A DNA stretch of 64,000 nucleotides from UBA877 sp963828815 (GCA_963828815.1 CAWHGD010000002.1:2790001-2854000); one strand, 5' to 3'. Positions 35,227-43,679 are shown, counted from the stretch's first letter. Notes: generated by a model not told the origin, from the sequence alone. Translations and numbers: made by a program.

Positions 35227-35612
35227 TTATAACCGCAGAAAAGATATTCGCTTCCCTGCTGGACAACTTTATAGGTACGTACAGAGAGATCGAGTTCCTG
35301 GTTTTCGTCATTATACGTGACAAGAATTTTTCCCTGGCAATTCACCTCCGAGGTGCTGCCATCCGAGGAACCGGTGACGCAGGACAGGTTATCCAGCTTG
35401 GTTGATACGGCTTGAAGGGAATCTAATTCCATCAAAGCATCCGGTTCCCATTCTGAACAGGAGATGGCAGATAATGCGCTGGCATCCTTATTGACCAATG
35501 CATTGAAGTAGCCTTCAACTGCCCTGGCTGCCGGGTCAGAGGCCTGTCCACAGGCCGAAATGATCAAAGCGACTGTGAACAGTAATAATAGTTTTGAATA
35601 GAACTTACGCAT
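35223..35612 (-). CDS. Small lipoprotein, first gene of the acylation operon
   Basis: 129 residues. Lipoprotein signal with Cys at 21 (ALIISACGQAS), then one compact domain of about 100 residues with AVEGYFNALVNKDASALSAI near the start, a pattern seen in NTF2-like or DUF4878-like small domains, and four further Cys that could form disulfides (SCSEW, LSCVTG, VNCQG, LFCGY). AAGGAG precedes the start. Translation is coupled to the microprotein gene by an ATGA overlap, which suggests a role in the same complex. Function unknown. Confidence 0.75.
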   Translation of the reverse strand: MRKFYSKLLLLFTVALIISACGQASDPAARAVEGYFNALVNKDASALSAISCSEWEPDALMELDSLQAVSTKLDNLSCVTGSSDGSTSEVNCQGKILVTYNDENQELDLSVRTYKVVQQGSEYLFCGYK

Positions 35613-35756
35613 GACGATCTCCTTATCGTGGGTAATGGAATGACCAGAAATATTGCTGTTTGCATGTCTTTCGATAGCCGATTTCGTTCCCTGAAAATAT
35701 CAAATCACGTCAGAATGGATTCGTGCTGGCGGGATTATACCTGCTTCTTGATTGAT

Positions 35757-35785
35757 TTGACAAAACCTCCCTATCCTGATAGGAT
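35757..35785 (+). promoter_or_regulatory. Sigma-70-type promoter of the Fe-S carrier gene
   Basis: Perfect TTGACA (35757-35762), 17-base spacer, TAGGAT (35780-35785), then a leader with GAGAGG before the ATG at 35814. Confidence 0.65.
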
Positions 35786-35813
35786 GGGCCATATTAAATT
35801 TTGAGAGGTTGGT

Positions 35814-36176
35814 ATGGCTACCCCTGTAACTACTGAAACTGTTCTCCTCACCCCTGCTGCCGCGGAGGTTGTGCGCGGTCTCCGAAAAGAGCAAAAACTG
35901 GACGAAAGTTATGCCCTGAGAGTTTATATCAACGGGCAAACATGTTCCGGATTTCAATATGGTATGGCACTCGACAACAAACCGCGTGAGACTGATTCCT
36001 CTTTTGAGAGTGAAGGGCTTACCGTCCTGGTGGATGAATCATCCATACAATTCATGGCTGGAGCCCGGGTTGATTTTATTGACGATGCACGCGGCAAAGG
36101 TTTCCTGGTGGATAATCCCAACGCGCCACCCTCCTGTTCCTGCGAAAGCGGAACTTGCGGATCGAGTGATAATTAG
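35814..36176 (+). CDS. A-type iron-sulfur cluster carrier (IscA/ErpA/HesB family)
   Basis: 120 residues. Delivers Fe-S clusters to apo-proteins. LTPAAAEVVRGLRKEQ starts the fold; the first Cys is in GQTCSGFQYGMAL and the paired Cys are in PSCSCESGTCG. An added Cys gives CSCESGTC at the end, where most members have C-G-C-G. The N-terminus has a short extra segment. No isc or suf genes are next to it. Distinguishing ErpA from IscA is not possible here. Confidence 0.93.
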   Translation: MATPVTTETVLLTPAAAEVVRGLRKEQKLDESYALRVYINGQTCSGFQYGMALDNKPRETDSSFESEGLTVLVDESSIQFMAGARVDFIDDARGKGFLVDNPNAPPSCSCESGTCGSSDN

Positions 36177-36184
36177 TAATAAAC

Positions 36185-36218
36185 AGAGACCGGGAATTTA
36201 ATCCCGGTCTCTTTGTTT
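36185..36218 (+). terminator. Rho-independent terminator after the Fe-S carrier gene
   Basis: An 11-bp stem AGAGACCGGGA/TCCCGGTCTCT with a 6-base loop is followed by TTGTTTT. It also faces the 3' end of the SH3-protein gene. Confidence 0.82.
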
Positions 36219-36228
36219 TAATTTTCTT

Positions 36229-36840
36229 TCACCTGCCTCGTACGAACGAAATGAGCGAACCCAGGATTCCGATCAAAGCCAGGCCAAGAATTATAAAGCC
36301 CCTGGGAATCCTTGATGTCGAACTGGTTTCCGGCTCAAAATTAATGGTTGCCAGGGGTGGGGGCGCAGTGAATGTCGGTAAGCGCGTGGGTGTGGTCTGG
36401 GGGAGGAAAGCAGCTGCAAAGGTCGGATTGATGGTCGGTGTGGTGCGCGGCGTAGCCGTTGGTGGTGGTTCCAGGATGGGGAGAAATCCCGGTGAGAGTG
36501 ATACCAGAGGCGCATAGACCCATCCTTCACCCCCCGGTGCACCCAGGTAGGTGATCTTGATCCATTCCTGGGCAGGTGACCTGCCGAGAGCCGGGGCTGT
36601 CTCGCCGGGAACTAGATAACCTATCGCAGCATAATCGAAAGAACTGGGACCGGCGCGCACATTGGCGCCATCTGGAGCGATAACGGTGATATATGGTCCG
36701 GTTATTGTTCCTGTGACTGTTGGAACGTTCCCAGTCGGCTGTTGAGCAGCTCCAGGATTCCACGCAGGCGTGAGCCAGATCATACCCGCAAATAGCAGCA
36801 CACAGAGAAAACGAAGTCCGATCCTTATCCAGGTTCGCAT
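36229..36840 (-). CDS. Secreted, membrane-anchored bacterial SH3-domain protein
   Basis: 203 residues from the ATG at 36840 (a TTG at 36849 is possible). N-terminal signal or helix (about 5-25), SH3b domain (about 45-115: YITVIAPDGANVRAGPSSFDY, GEGWVYAPLVSL), a Thr/Pro linker, and a C-terminal membrane helix (about 180-198) followed by RGR. Such domains bind cell-wall or other envelope ligands. The linker style matches other envelope proteins in the window. Confidence 0.82.
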   Translation of the reverse strand: MRTWIRIGLRFLCVLLFAGMIWLTPAWNPGAAQQPTGNVPTVTGTITGPYITVIAPDGANVRAGPSSFDYAAIGYLVPGETAPALGRSPAQEWIKITYLGAPGGEGWVYAPLVSLSPGFLPILEPPPTATPRTTPTINPTFAAAFLPQTTPTRLPTFTAPPPLATINFEPETSSTSRIPRGFIILGLALIGILGSLISFVRGR

Positions 36841-36885
36841 GATTAGCAACTTACCAGGGTTGTTTCCGTAAATGGATGTGGAGCA

Positions 36886-36913
36886 TTGCCTTTGAAGACA
36901 AAACGATTATAAT
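36886..36913 (+). promoter_or_regulatory. Promoter of the zinc-ribbon gene, leaderless start
   Basis: TTGCCT (36886-36891), 16-base spacer, TATAAT (36908-36913). The ATG at 36922 is only 8 bases beyond the -10 box and no ribosome site fits between, so the transcript probably starts at the start codon. Confidence 0.6.
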
Positions 36914-36921
36914 CGAAAACT

Positions 36922-37512
36922 ATGGACAGACGCGTTTTTCACGGGAATATCAGTCCTTTAGACGTTGCCCAGGCATTGACTTCAGAATTCAACCAGGGCA
37001 ATACACAGACTCAGATCCTGGGTGAAGAAGATAATCTGACGGTCCAGATCGCCTCTTCCCAATTTTCCCGCTCCGGGGGTAAGACAGCGATCAGTGTCAA
37101 TATCCAAAGAATTGAAGATGGGGTCATGATACAGGTCGGTCAGCAACAATGGTTGGGGGTGGCTGCCAGCCTTGGGCAGACGGCAATATCAGCGCTGCTA
37201 AATCCTTTAAACCTTCTGGGGCGCCTTGATGACATTGCTCAGGATGTGAGCAGTCTGCAGATGACCGAAAGGATCTGGCAGATCGTCGCCAATATCGTCC
37301 GCACGACCGGTGCAAAACAGGAACTCTCCGATCGACTTTCCAGTGTAACCTGCGAATACTGCACTTCAGCCAATCCTGTGGGTGCCTCCACATGTATCGC
37401 TTGCGGAGCGCCTCTTGGAAAGAGTCAACCGACATCCTGTCCCAAGTGTGGTTATGTGCTGACATACGATCAGAGATTCTGTCCCAACTGCGGACTGGCA
37501 ATTACTTCCTAG
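36922..37512 (+). CDS. Protein with C-terminal double zinc ribbon
   Basis: 196 residues. Residues 1-130 form an unfamiliar alpha/beta domain (RVFHGNISPLDVAQALTSEF at the start, TAISALLNPLNLLGRLDDIA in the middle). Residues 140-196 hold two zinc ribbons: CEYC with CIAC, and CPKC with CPNC. Such tails usually mediate protein or nucleic-acid contacts. No transmembrane helix is certain. It precedes the FHA genes on the same strand, but those have their own promoter. Confidence 0.75.
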   Translation: MDRRVFHGNISPLDVAQALTSEFNQGNTQTQILGEEDNLTVQIASSQFSRSGGKTAISVNIQRIEDGVMIQVGQQQWLGVAASLGQTAISALLNPLNLLGRLDDIAQDVSSLQMTERIWQIVANIVRTTGAKQELSDRLSSVTCEYCTSANPVGASTCIACGAPLGKSQPTSCPKCGYVLTYDQRFCPNCGLAITS

Positions 37513-37590
37513 TTAATTCCAGCTTGTTCCTTGTTCCAAAGCCCGGCTGGATGACCGGGTCGTTTGTTTTTATAGCCCACCCTTCCAATC

Positions 37591-37619
37591 TTGCATAATC
37601 GCGATCAGGCTTCTATAAT
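37591..37619 (+). promoter_or_regulatory. Promoter of fhaA, leaderless start
   Basis: TTGCAT (37591-37596), 17-base spacer, TATAAT (37614-37619). The ATG at 37628 is 8 bases beyond, leaving no room for a ribosome site. Confidence 0.65.
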
Positions 37620-37627
37620 CAATCATT

Positions 37628-38452
37628 ATGCCATCATTAGAGCATCTGGAATCCCGCCTTCAATCCCTGCTTGAAAACAGCCTGTTGAAGTATCTGCCGG
37701 GTTATCGGATCGAAGACAGGATCTTTCAGAATCTTGCCAGCGCTTTGCAGAACAACTTGAAGGAAGTGGATGGAACCACTTTCGCTCCAGATGGGTATGT
37801 GATCCTCGCCCACCCATCGACCCTAGAACGCTGGCAAACAAAGCCGCCCCTGGTCAGGAGACTTGCAGAGGCCCTTAGAATCGCTGGAGAGGAAGCCGGA
37901 TACCTATTCAATTCCAATCCTTCCGTATCAACAGCCGCGGACCTGGATATTGGTGAAAATGAAACCAGGATCATTGCCACATTTAGAAGCGAGGTCGTTG
38001 CTGAGACCAGGGGGATGCCAGCCAATTTTCAGGGTGAGGATGTGGTAAATTCCATTCCTGTCAACGCATTCCTAATCCTTCACGGAAAGGAAGTTATTCC
38101 CCTTGATGCTCCGGTGATAAATATTGGTCGTCGAATGGATAACCAGATTGTCATTGACGACCTGCGTGTCTCCAGGCAGCACGCGCAGTTGAGAGTAGCC
38201 AAAGGACAATATGCAATTTTTGATCTGAATTCCTCCGGAGGTACTTTCGTCAATGGCAAGTCTAGTAACATGACCATGCTTTCGCCAGGGGATGTGATCT
38301 CACTTGCCGGCGTGACCCTCGTTTTCGGTCAGGACTTGCAGGATGGGATGGAGATGGATAAGGCACCCACAGAACCTAAACCAACCTTCCTATCTGACAC
38401 TGCGAAAAAACATCGCTCCAGGACCGTGAAACCAAAGGGTGATCGGAAATGA
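37628..38452 (+). CDS. FhaA-type protein: DUF3662 domain plus FHA domain
   Basis: 274 residues. Residues 1-110 match the N-terminal DUF3662 region of FhaA (ESRLQSLLENSLLKYL, YVILAHPSTLERW). Residues 150-235 are an FHA domain that binds phosphothreonine: INIGRRMDNQIVIDD, VSRQHAQLRV, DLNSSGGTFVNG. In Actinobacteria FhaA binds phosphorylated MviN/MurJ and is encoded with rodA, pbpA and pknA/B. Here FhaB and a SEDS-PBP protein follow but no kinase is near. Its stop overlaps the fhaB start as ATGA. Confidence 0.9.
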   Translation: MPSLEHLESRLQSLLENSLLKYLPGYRIEDRIFQNLASALQNNLKEVDGTTFAPDGYVILAHPSTLERWQTKPPLVRRLAEALRIAGEEAGYLFNSNPSVSTAADLDIGENETRIIATFRSEVVAETRGMPANFQGEDVVNSIPVNAFLILHGKEVIPLDAPVINIGRRMDNQIVIDDLRVSRQHAQLRVAKGQYAIFDLNSSGGTFVNGKSSNMTMLSPGDVISLAGVTLVFGQDLQDGMEMDKAPTEPKPTFLSDTAKKHRSRTVKPKGDRK

Positions 38453-38883
38453 GCGGCCTGGTCGTACTGCTTTTGAGACTCATGCTGGCAATCAGCCTGT
38501 ACGCATTCCTGATCCTGGGATTTATCACCCTCTGGCGCGACATCAAGCAGCAAGGAGTGCTCCTGGTTACCCGCAGAGTTCCTCCTATCAGCCTTCACAT
38601 CCAGAGTGGAGAAACTACCCCACAGGTGAGATATTTCCTTCTCCCTGAAATCACTATTGGTCGAGATCCCGCCTGTGAATGTCCTTTGGATAACGAGACT
38701 GTCTCCGCCCGTCATGCCCGCTTGAGTTATCATCATAACCAATGGTGGCTTGAAGATCTCAATTCCTCCAACGGGACCATACTTAACCAGGTAAGACTCA
38801 CCCTTCCGACTGTTGTCATTTCCGAGGACAAATTCACATGTGGTGATGCCATCATCATCATTTCACTTGCAGGGGCATCATGA
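38449..38883 (+). CDS. FhaB-type membrane-anchored FHA protein
   Basis: 144 residues. One N-terminal membrane helix (about 5-28), then a cytoplasmic FHA domain (about 55-140: ITIGRDPACECPLDN, VSARHARLSYHHNQWW, DLNSSNGTILN). Same layout as actinobacterial FhaB (FipA). Translationally coupled to fhaA. Confidence 0.9.
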   Translation: MSGLVVLLLRLMLAISLYAFLILGFITLWRDIKQQGVLLVTRRVPPISLHIQSGETTPQVRYFLLPEITIGRDPACECPLDNETVSARHARLSYHHNQWWLEDLNSSNGTILNQVRLTLPTVVISEDKFTCGDAIIIISLAGAS

Positions 38884-38910
38884 CTCTACACCATGTAATG
38901 GAGGTTTTCC

Positions 38911-39777
38911 ATGAATAAAAGACCTTTCCTGGCAATAATCGGTGGCTCTGGACTGTACAGCATGGCAGGTTTAACTGATACCCGCGAGCAATCTCTCAAC
39001 ACTCCTTTCGGAAAGCCTTCCGCACCCATTGTGATAGGAAACCTGGAAGGGAAACCTATAGCCTTCCTGGCCCGGCATGGTATTGGTCATACCATTATGC
39101 CAACAGAAGTCCCCTATCAAGCCAACATTTATGCTCTAAAGGAGTTGGGTGCTGAACGCGTCGTCAGCATCAATGCCTGCGGTTCGCTGCGTGAGGATTT
39201 CGCTCCGGGTGACATCGTCATACCTGATCAAATCTATGATAATACCCGCAAGCGAGCACATACCTTTTTTGGAGAAGGCCTGGTTGCGCATGCCGGAGTT
39301 GCTGATCCGTTCTGCTCAGCCTTATCCGATGAATTGTTAAAAGCAGTCAAAGGAACGGGAGCGAAAGTCCATCAAGGCGGTTCCTTCATTATCATCGAAG
39401 GGCCTCGTTTCTCCACCAGGGCTGAATCCAATGTATATCGCTCATGGGGGATGTCACTTGTCGGTATGACCGCCGTGCCCGAGGCATTCCTGGCACGCGA
39501 GGCTGAATTATGTTATGCAGTGATGGCCCATGTCACCGATTACGATGTCTGGCATGTCAGTGAAGAACCTGTGACGGTCGAAATGGTCATCCGAACACTC
39601 AACAAGAACACCCAGGCTGCCCAGGAGGCAATCCGCCTGTTGGTGAAGAGCATGCCTGAGGAACGTTCTTGCACCTGTAGTTCTGCATTGGCAACTGCCA
39701 TGATCACCCACCCTCCCCACATTCAGCCCGCAACACGCCAGAAACTGGATTTGCTGGTAAGGAAATACTTGAAGTAA
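38911..39777 (+). CDS. mtnP: S-methyl-5'-thioadenosine phosphorylase
   Basis: 288 residues. Splits methylthioadenosine into adenine and methylthioribose 1-phosphate in methionine salvage. Phosphate site IIGGSGLYSM at the start, LARHGIGHTIMPTEVPYQANIYALKELG, INACGSLREDF, IIEGPRFSTRAES and GMTAVPEAFLARE. The combination GMTAVPE and the later D-Y-D-V-W favour MTA over purine nucleosides. Good GGAGG site. It lies between the FHA genes and the SEDS-PBP gene without clear functional link. Confidence 0.94.
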   Translation: MNKRPFLAIIGGSGLYSMAGLTDTREQSLNTPFGKPSAPIVIGNLEGKPIAFLARHGIGHTIMPTEVPYQANIYALKELGAERVVSINACGSLREDFAPGDIVIPDQIYDNTRKRAHTFFGEGLVAHAGVADPFCSALSDELLKAVKGTGAKVHQGGSFIIIEGPRFSTRAESNVYRSWGMSLVGMTAVPEAFLAREAELCYAVMAHVTDYDVWHVSEEPVTVEMVIRTLNKNTQAAQEAIRLLVKSMPEERSCTCSSALATAMITHPPHIQPATRQKLDLLVRKYLK

Positions 39778-39809
39778 GGTCATAATCCTTCTTACCTGCA
39801 GCTAAATTG

Positions 39810-42248
39810 ATGAAACATTTTATTTCTACAGGATCCCCCGGTCAAATTCAATCCCGTCTGCTCCGGCTGGCGGGTGTTTTTCTTTTACTCTATACAATTA
39901 TCCTGACCCTTGCACCCGCGGCACGAAACCGCACCTGGGCAGCCGAGTATCCATGGATTTACTGGGTAGGATTCATCACCTGGGTTGTCATTTTTACACT
40001 GATCGACAATCTTTCTCAGAAATGGCTGCCTGGTGCAGATCCGTTCCTAATTCCCATCGCAGCCGTCCTCACTGGCTGGGGTATGCTCACAATCTACCGC
40101 CTGGTTCCCGGTTTTGGATTGCGGCAGACAGCCTGGTTGATCGTGTGTGGGATTTTGTTCATCCTAGGCATGCGTCTTTCCCCGCAGCTGCGTTTCCTAC
40201 GCCGATATAAATACATCCTTCTAACCGGTGGCTTGTTGCTCACCGCCCTGACACTCATCTTTGGAAAAAATCCTGCCGGTGATGGTCTGCGCCTCTGGTT
40301 GGGCTGCTGTGGAATATACCTTCAGCCTTCTGAGCCGCTGAAACTGTTGCTGATAATCTTCCTGGCTGCTTACCTGGCAGATCATCTCCCTTTGAACCTT
40401 CGCCCGCTTGCCCTGCTTGCACCCACTGTTGTATTGGTAGGATTGGCAATGCTGCTGCTGATCATTCAGAGAGATCTGGGAACAGCGTCGATTTTTATCT
40501 TCCTATATGCGATCATCTTCTTCATCGCAACTGGAAAAAAACGCATCCTTCTTTTCAGCTTTTTTGGACTGGTAATTGCAGGCGTGGCGGGTTATTTCCT
40601 TTTTGACCTGATCCGTTTGCGGGTGGATGCCTGGTTCAATCCCTGGCTCGACCCGTCCGGTCGTTCTTTCCAGATTGTCCAGTCTTTAATGGCTGTAGCG
40701 AATGGAGGCGTTATCGGCCGGGGACCCGGATTGGGAAGCCCCGGTCTTGTACCGGTGGCTATTTCGGATTTTGTTTTCACTGCGATTGCCGAAGAAACCG
40801 GGCTTGCGGGGACATTGGCGCTGTTAGGACTGATAGGATTCTATTCATTCCGTGGTATACGGATCGCCTTGCGCACCCAGGATACCTACCGCCGTTTTCT
40901 TGCTGCAGGCTTGATCGCTTACCTGGGTGCACAATCCATTCTCATCATAGGAGGTAATATTCGCCTGCTACCTCTTACAGGGGTAACGTTACCTTTCATA
41001 TCCTACGGTGGTTCCTCTTTGCTCACCTCTTACATCGCGCTGCTCTTCCTAATGCTTGTCTCAAGCCAGCCTGAAGAGGAGCCTGCTCCACTCACAAACC
41101 CCCAACCCTACTTGATACTGGCAGGTTTGATTGGTATAGGCTTGTGTGCTCTGGCATTAGTGGACGCGTGGTGGGCCACCTGGCGCAGCTCGATAATTCT
41201 CGACCGCACTGACAACGTTCGTCTCTCCATCTCCGATCGGTATATCAAGCGCGGCAGTCTTCTCGACCGTCACGAAAATCCCATCAATCTTACACAAGGC
41301 GAGCCGGGGACATTCGAACGCACCTATCTCTATCCACCTTTAGGGTCTATCACTGGCTATACGAATATCAATTATGGGCAATCTGGCCTGGAAGCCAGCC
41401 TCGATCCTTATCTACGCGGCCTGCAGGGAAATCCAGCCAGCAGTATCTGGTGGGACCACATCCTTTATGGTCAGCCGCCGCCGGGTTTGGATGTGCGTTT
41501 GAGCCTTGATCTGAGGCTGCAAAGACAGGCAGACCTCTTGCTCGGAGACCTCCAGGGTGCAATTGTGCTGGTCAATGCCGTCAGTGGCGAGATCCTTGTA
41601 ATGGTTTCCCACCCAACCTTTGACCCAAACAAACTGGATGTTCAGGCTTCTACCCTGTTCCAGGACCCGCATTCTCCCTTCCTGGATCGCGCTGCCCAGG
41701 GTTTGTATCCGCCCGGAGATGCCATGCAACCTTTCATCCTGGCATCAGGATATGACCATTGGCGAACACAGAGTCTCTTCGCAGAGTGGTCAGCTGTCCT
41801 TGGTTTCTATAATTCGCCCGAATTGAGGCTACCGGTTGCCATTCCTTCGAAACCAGAAGACGATCTACGGATCAGCCCCTTACAACTGGTTTTGGCAGCC
41901 TCCGCCTTGAGCAATCATGGCATACGCCCGGCGCCGATTCTGGCAGTCGCTGTTAATTCACCTATTGAGGGTTGGATCATTCTACCCGCCCTCAGCGAGG
42001 CCGTGAATGTCTTTTCTTCCGACCGGGCGGCGGAAGTCACGGAAGGGTTGATCATGAAAGGGCTTCCCATTTGGCAATGGAATATTCTGGTATCCAAAGA
42101 TGACCAGGTTTATTCCTGGTCTCTTGGAGGGACATTATCCAGTGAGCAGTCAACCCCACTGGCTGTAGTGGTACTATTGGAAATAGGTGATCCAGACCTT
42201 GCAGGCGCGATCGGAAAAGCCTTGCTGGAAACCTCTTTAAATCCTTAA
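39810..42248 (+). CDS. SEDS glycosyltransferase (FtsW/RodA type) fused to a degenerate transpeptidase domain
   Basis: 812 residues from the ATG at 39810. Residues 15-420 are a SEDS membrane domain with the motifs PSEPLKLLLI, WFNPWLDPSGRSFQIVQSL (D281 at the essential Asp position), NGGVIGRGPGLG and LPFISYGGSSLL. Residue 440 begins another membrane helix, and 460-812 resemble a class B penicillin-binding protein (RGSLLDR, YPPLGSITGYT, GLEASLDPYLRGLQG, GAIVLVNAVSGEILVMVSHP). The Ser-x-x-Lys motif expected in YPPGSxxKP is D637-A-M-Q640, and no clear KTG box is seen, so the second half is probably not a transpeptidase. Separate FtsW-PBP pairs are standard; a fusion with a dead PBP half is unusual. 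Confidence 0.88.
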   Translation: MKHFISTGSPGQIQSRLLRLAGVFLLLYTIILTLAPAARNRTWAAEYPWIYWVGFITWVVIFTLIDNLSQKWLPGADPFLIPIAAVLTGWGMLTIYRLVPGFGLRQTAWLIVCGILFILGMRLSPQLRFLRRYKYILLTGGLLLTALTLIFGKNPAGDGLRLWLGCCGIYLQPSEPLKLLLIIFLAAYLADHLPLNLRPLALLAPTVVLVGLAMLLLIIQRDLGTASIFIFLYAIIFFIATGKKRILLFSFFGLVIAGVAGYFLFDLIRLRVDAWFNPWLDPSGRSFQIVQSLMAVANGGVIGRGPGLGSPGLVPVAISDFVFTAIAEETGLAGTLALLGLIGFYSFRGIRIALRTQDTYRRFLAAGLIAYLGAQSILIIGGNIRLLPLTGVTLPFISYGGSSLLTSYIALLFLMLVSSQPEEEPAPLTNPQPYLILAGLIGIGLCALALVDAWWATWRSSIILDRTDNVRLSISDRYIKRGSLLDRHENPINLTQGEPGTFERTYLYPPLGSITGYTNINYGQSGLEASLDPYLRGLQGNPASSIWWDHILYGQPPPGLDVRLSLDLRLQRQADLLLGDLQGAIVLVNAVSGEILVMVSHPTFDPNKLDVQASTLFQDPHSPFLDRAAQGLYPPGDAMQPFILASGYDHWRTQSLFAEWSAVLGFYNSPELRLPVAIPSKPEDDLRISPLQLVLAASALSNHGIRPAPILAVAVNSPIEGWIILPALSEAVNVFSSDRAAEVTEGLIMKGLPIWQWNILVSKDDQVYSWSLGGTLSSEQSTPLAVVVLLEIGDPDLAGAIGKALLETSLNP

Positions 42249-42252
42249 ACCC

Positions 42253-43464
42253 TCATTTCACCCTGATAAATCGCCGCTTGCCGACCTGAAGGACTCCCGG
42301 ATGCGGAAATGAGGCGTTGAAATCCTCCAATACCTCACCATCCAACCTGACACCCTTCTGTTCAATCATGCGCCGGCCTTCAGAATTGCTTGTCACCAGC
42401 CCCGCAGCTGTCAGCACTTCCAGGACAGTCTGTCCATGCTTGAGTGGAAAATCTGGCATATTGTCAGGAATATCCTTTTGTTGAAAAACCTTCTGGAAGT
42501 TTTCTTCTGCTGAAAGAGCCTTTTTCTCCCCGTGGAAAATGGACACGATCTCGCGCGCCAGGCTCATCTTTGCATCCCGCGGGTGCAGGAGGCCGGATTT
42601 CAGATTGGCTTCCATTTCAGCGATCTTGATAGGAGTCCAGCGCGTCACCAGGCGCATGAATGATCCCATCGCCTTGTCAGGCACTGACATTAATTTTCCA
42701 TACATATCTTCCGGGGTTGAAAGCAGGGGGATATGGTTGCCCAGCGACTTGCTCATCTTCACTTCACCATCGGTGCCGGGCAGGATGCCCAGGATGATGG
42801 CAATATTCGGCTTGTCGCCCAGCGAGGTCATGATCTTTCGGGCCGCGGTGACGATATTGAATAACTGGTCCGTGCCGCCCACCTGGATGTCCGTCTGCAG
42901 GTTGTGTGCGTCATAGCCTTGCATGATGGCGTAAAAAGTCTCATGCAGGTAGATTGGGTCACCGTTATCCCAGCGTTTACGGAAGTTATCGCGGGTGATA
43001 AACTGCTGAACGGTGAAATTGGATGCCAGTTCGATCAATTCTGCAAAGGTCAATTCTGATAACCATTCGGAATTGAACCGTATTTTGGTCTTCTTGCGGT
43101 CGAGGATTATATAAGCCTGCTCGGCATACGTACGGGCGTTGGCCTCCACCTGCTTCTCGGAAAGGCGCGGGCGCAGCTTGTCCCTATCTGACGGATCACC
43201 GATCAGTGAGGTGAATGATCCAACCACGAATGTGACCTCGTGCCCCAGTTCTTGGAATTGGCGTAATTTGCGCATCGGCACGGTGTGACCAAGATGCAGG
43301 TCCGAGGTGGAGGGGTCAAAACCGCAATACACGCGCAGTGGGCGTTTTTCCTTCTCAGCCTCGATCAGCCGCTGGCGGAGTTCGCCAGCCATGTTCTTCT
43401 TTAATTCATCATCACCATATTCGGTGCCTTGCATCAACAGGGCGACTTGTTCATCAATGTTCAT
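42253..43464 (-). CDS. tyrS: Tyrosyl-tRNA synthetase
   Basis: 403 residues. Class I synthetase: YCGFDPSTSDLHLGHTVPM contains the HIGH-like motif, FAELIELASNFTVQQF and QGYDAHNLQTDIQVGGTDQ form the tyrosine pocket, and KMSKS is complete (EVKMSKSLGN). The S4-like RNA-binding domain is at the C-terminus (EGRRMIEQKGVRLDGEVL). It converges on the SEDS-PBP gene with 4 bases between. A strong hairpin lies in its leader. Confidence 0.97.
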   Translation of the reverse strand: MNIDEQVALLMQGTEYGDDELKKNMAGELRQRLIEAEKEKRPLRVYCGFDPSTSDLHLGHTVPMRKLRQFQELGHEVTFVVGSFTSLIGDPSDRDKLRPRLSEKQVEANARTYAEQAYIILDRKKTKIRFNSEWLSELTFAELIELASNFTVQQFITRDNFRKRWDNGDPIYLHETFYAIMQGYDAHNLQTDIQVGGTDQLFNIVTAARKIMTSLGDKPNIAIILGILPGTDGEVKMSKSLGNHIPLLSTPEDMYGKLMSVPDKAMGSFMRLVTRWTPIKIAEMEANLKSGLLHPRDAKMSLAREIVSIFHGEKKALSAEENFQKVFQQKDIPDNMPDFPLKHGQTVLEVLTAAGLVTSNSEGRRMIEQKGVRLDGEVLEDFNASFPHPGVLQVGKRRFIRVK

Positions 43465-43528
43465 GGGTGCGAGACTCCATTATTCAATTCATGTTCAAGA
43501 TTTCATTTTTGTATTTCCGGGTAAATGA

Positions 43529-43554
43529 AACGCGCCTGCCGCGGCAGGCGCGTT
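43529..43554 (-). promoter_or_regulatory. Strong hairpin in the tyrS leader, possible attenuator
   Basis: A perfect 26-base palindrome (AACGCGCCTGCCG plus its complement) lies 65 bases before tyrS. Just upstream on the minus strand, GCAGG and CCTGC could pair in a competing structure enclosing TGGGGAGAACGCG, which loosely resembles a T-box. The T-box core UGGNACCGCG is not exact and no specifier loop was found, so this is only a candidate. Confidence 0.35.
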
Positions 43555-43679
43555 CTCCCCACCTGCAACGGCGTTTAAGGGTGGGAATAATAGTAGTAGA
43601 GCGCAATTCGAATTTGCATGACTTCGTAATTATACAACATTTCATGAATGCAATATTTCGGTCATTTTATACATTGGTA

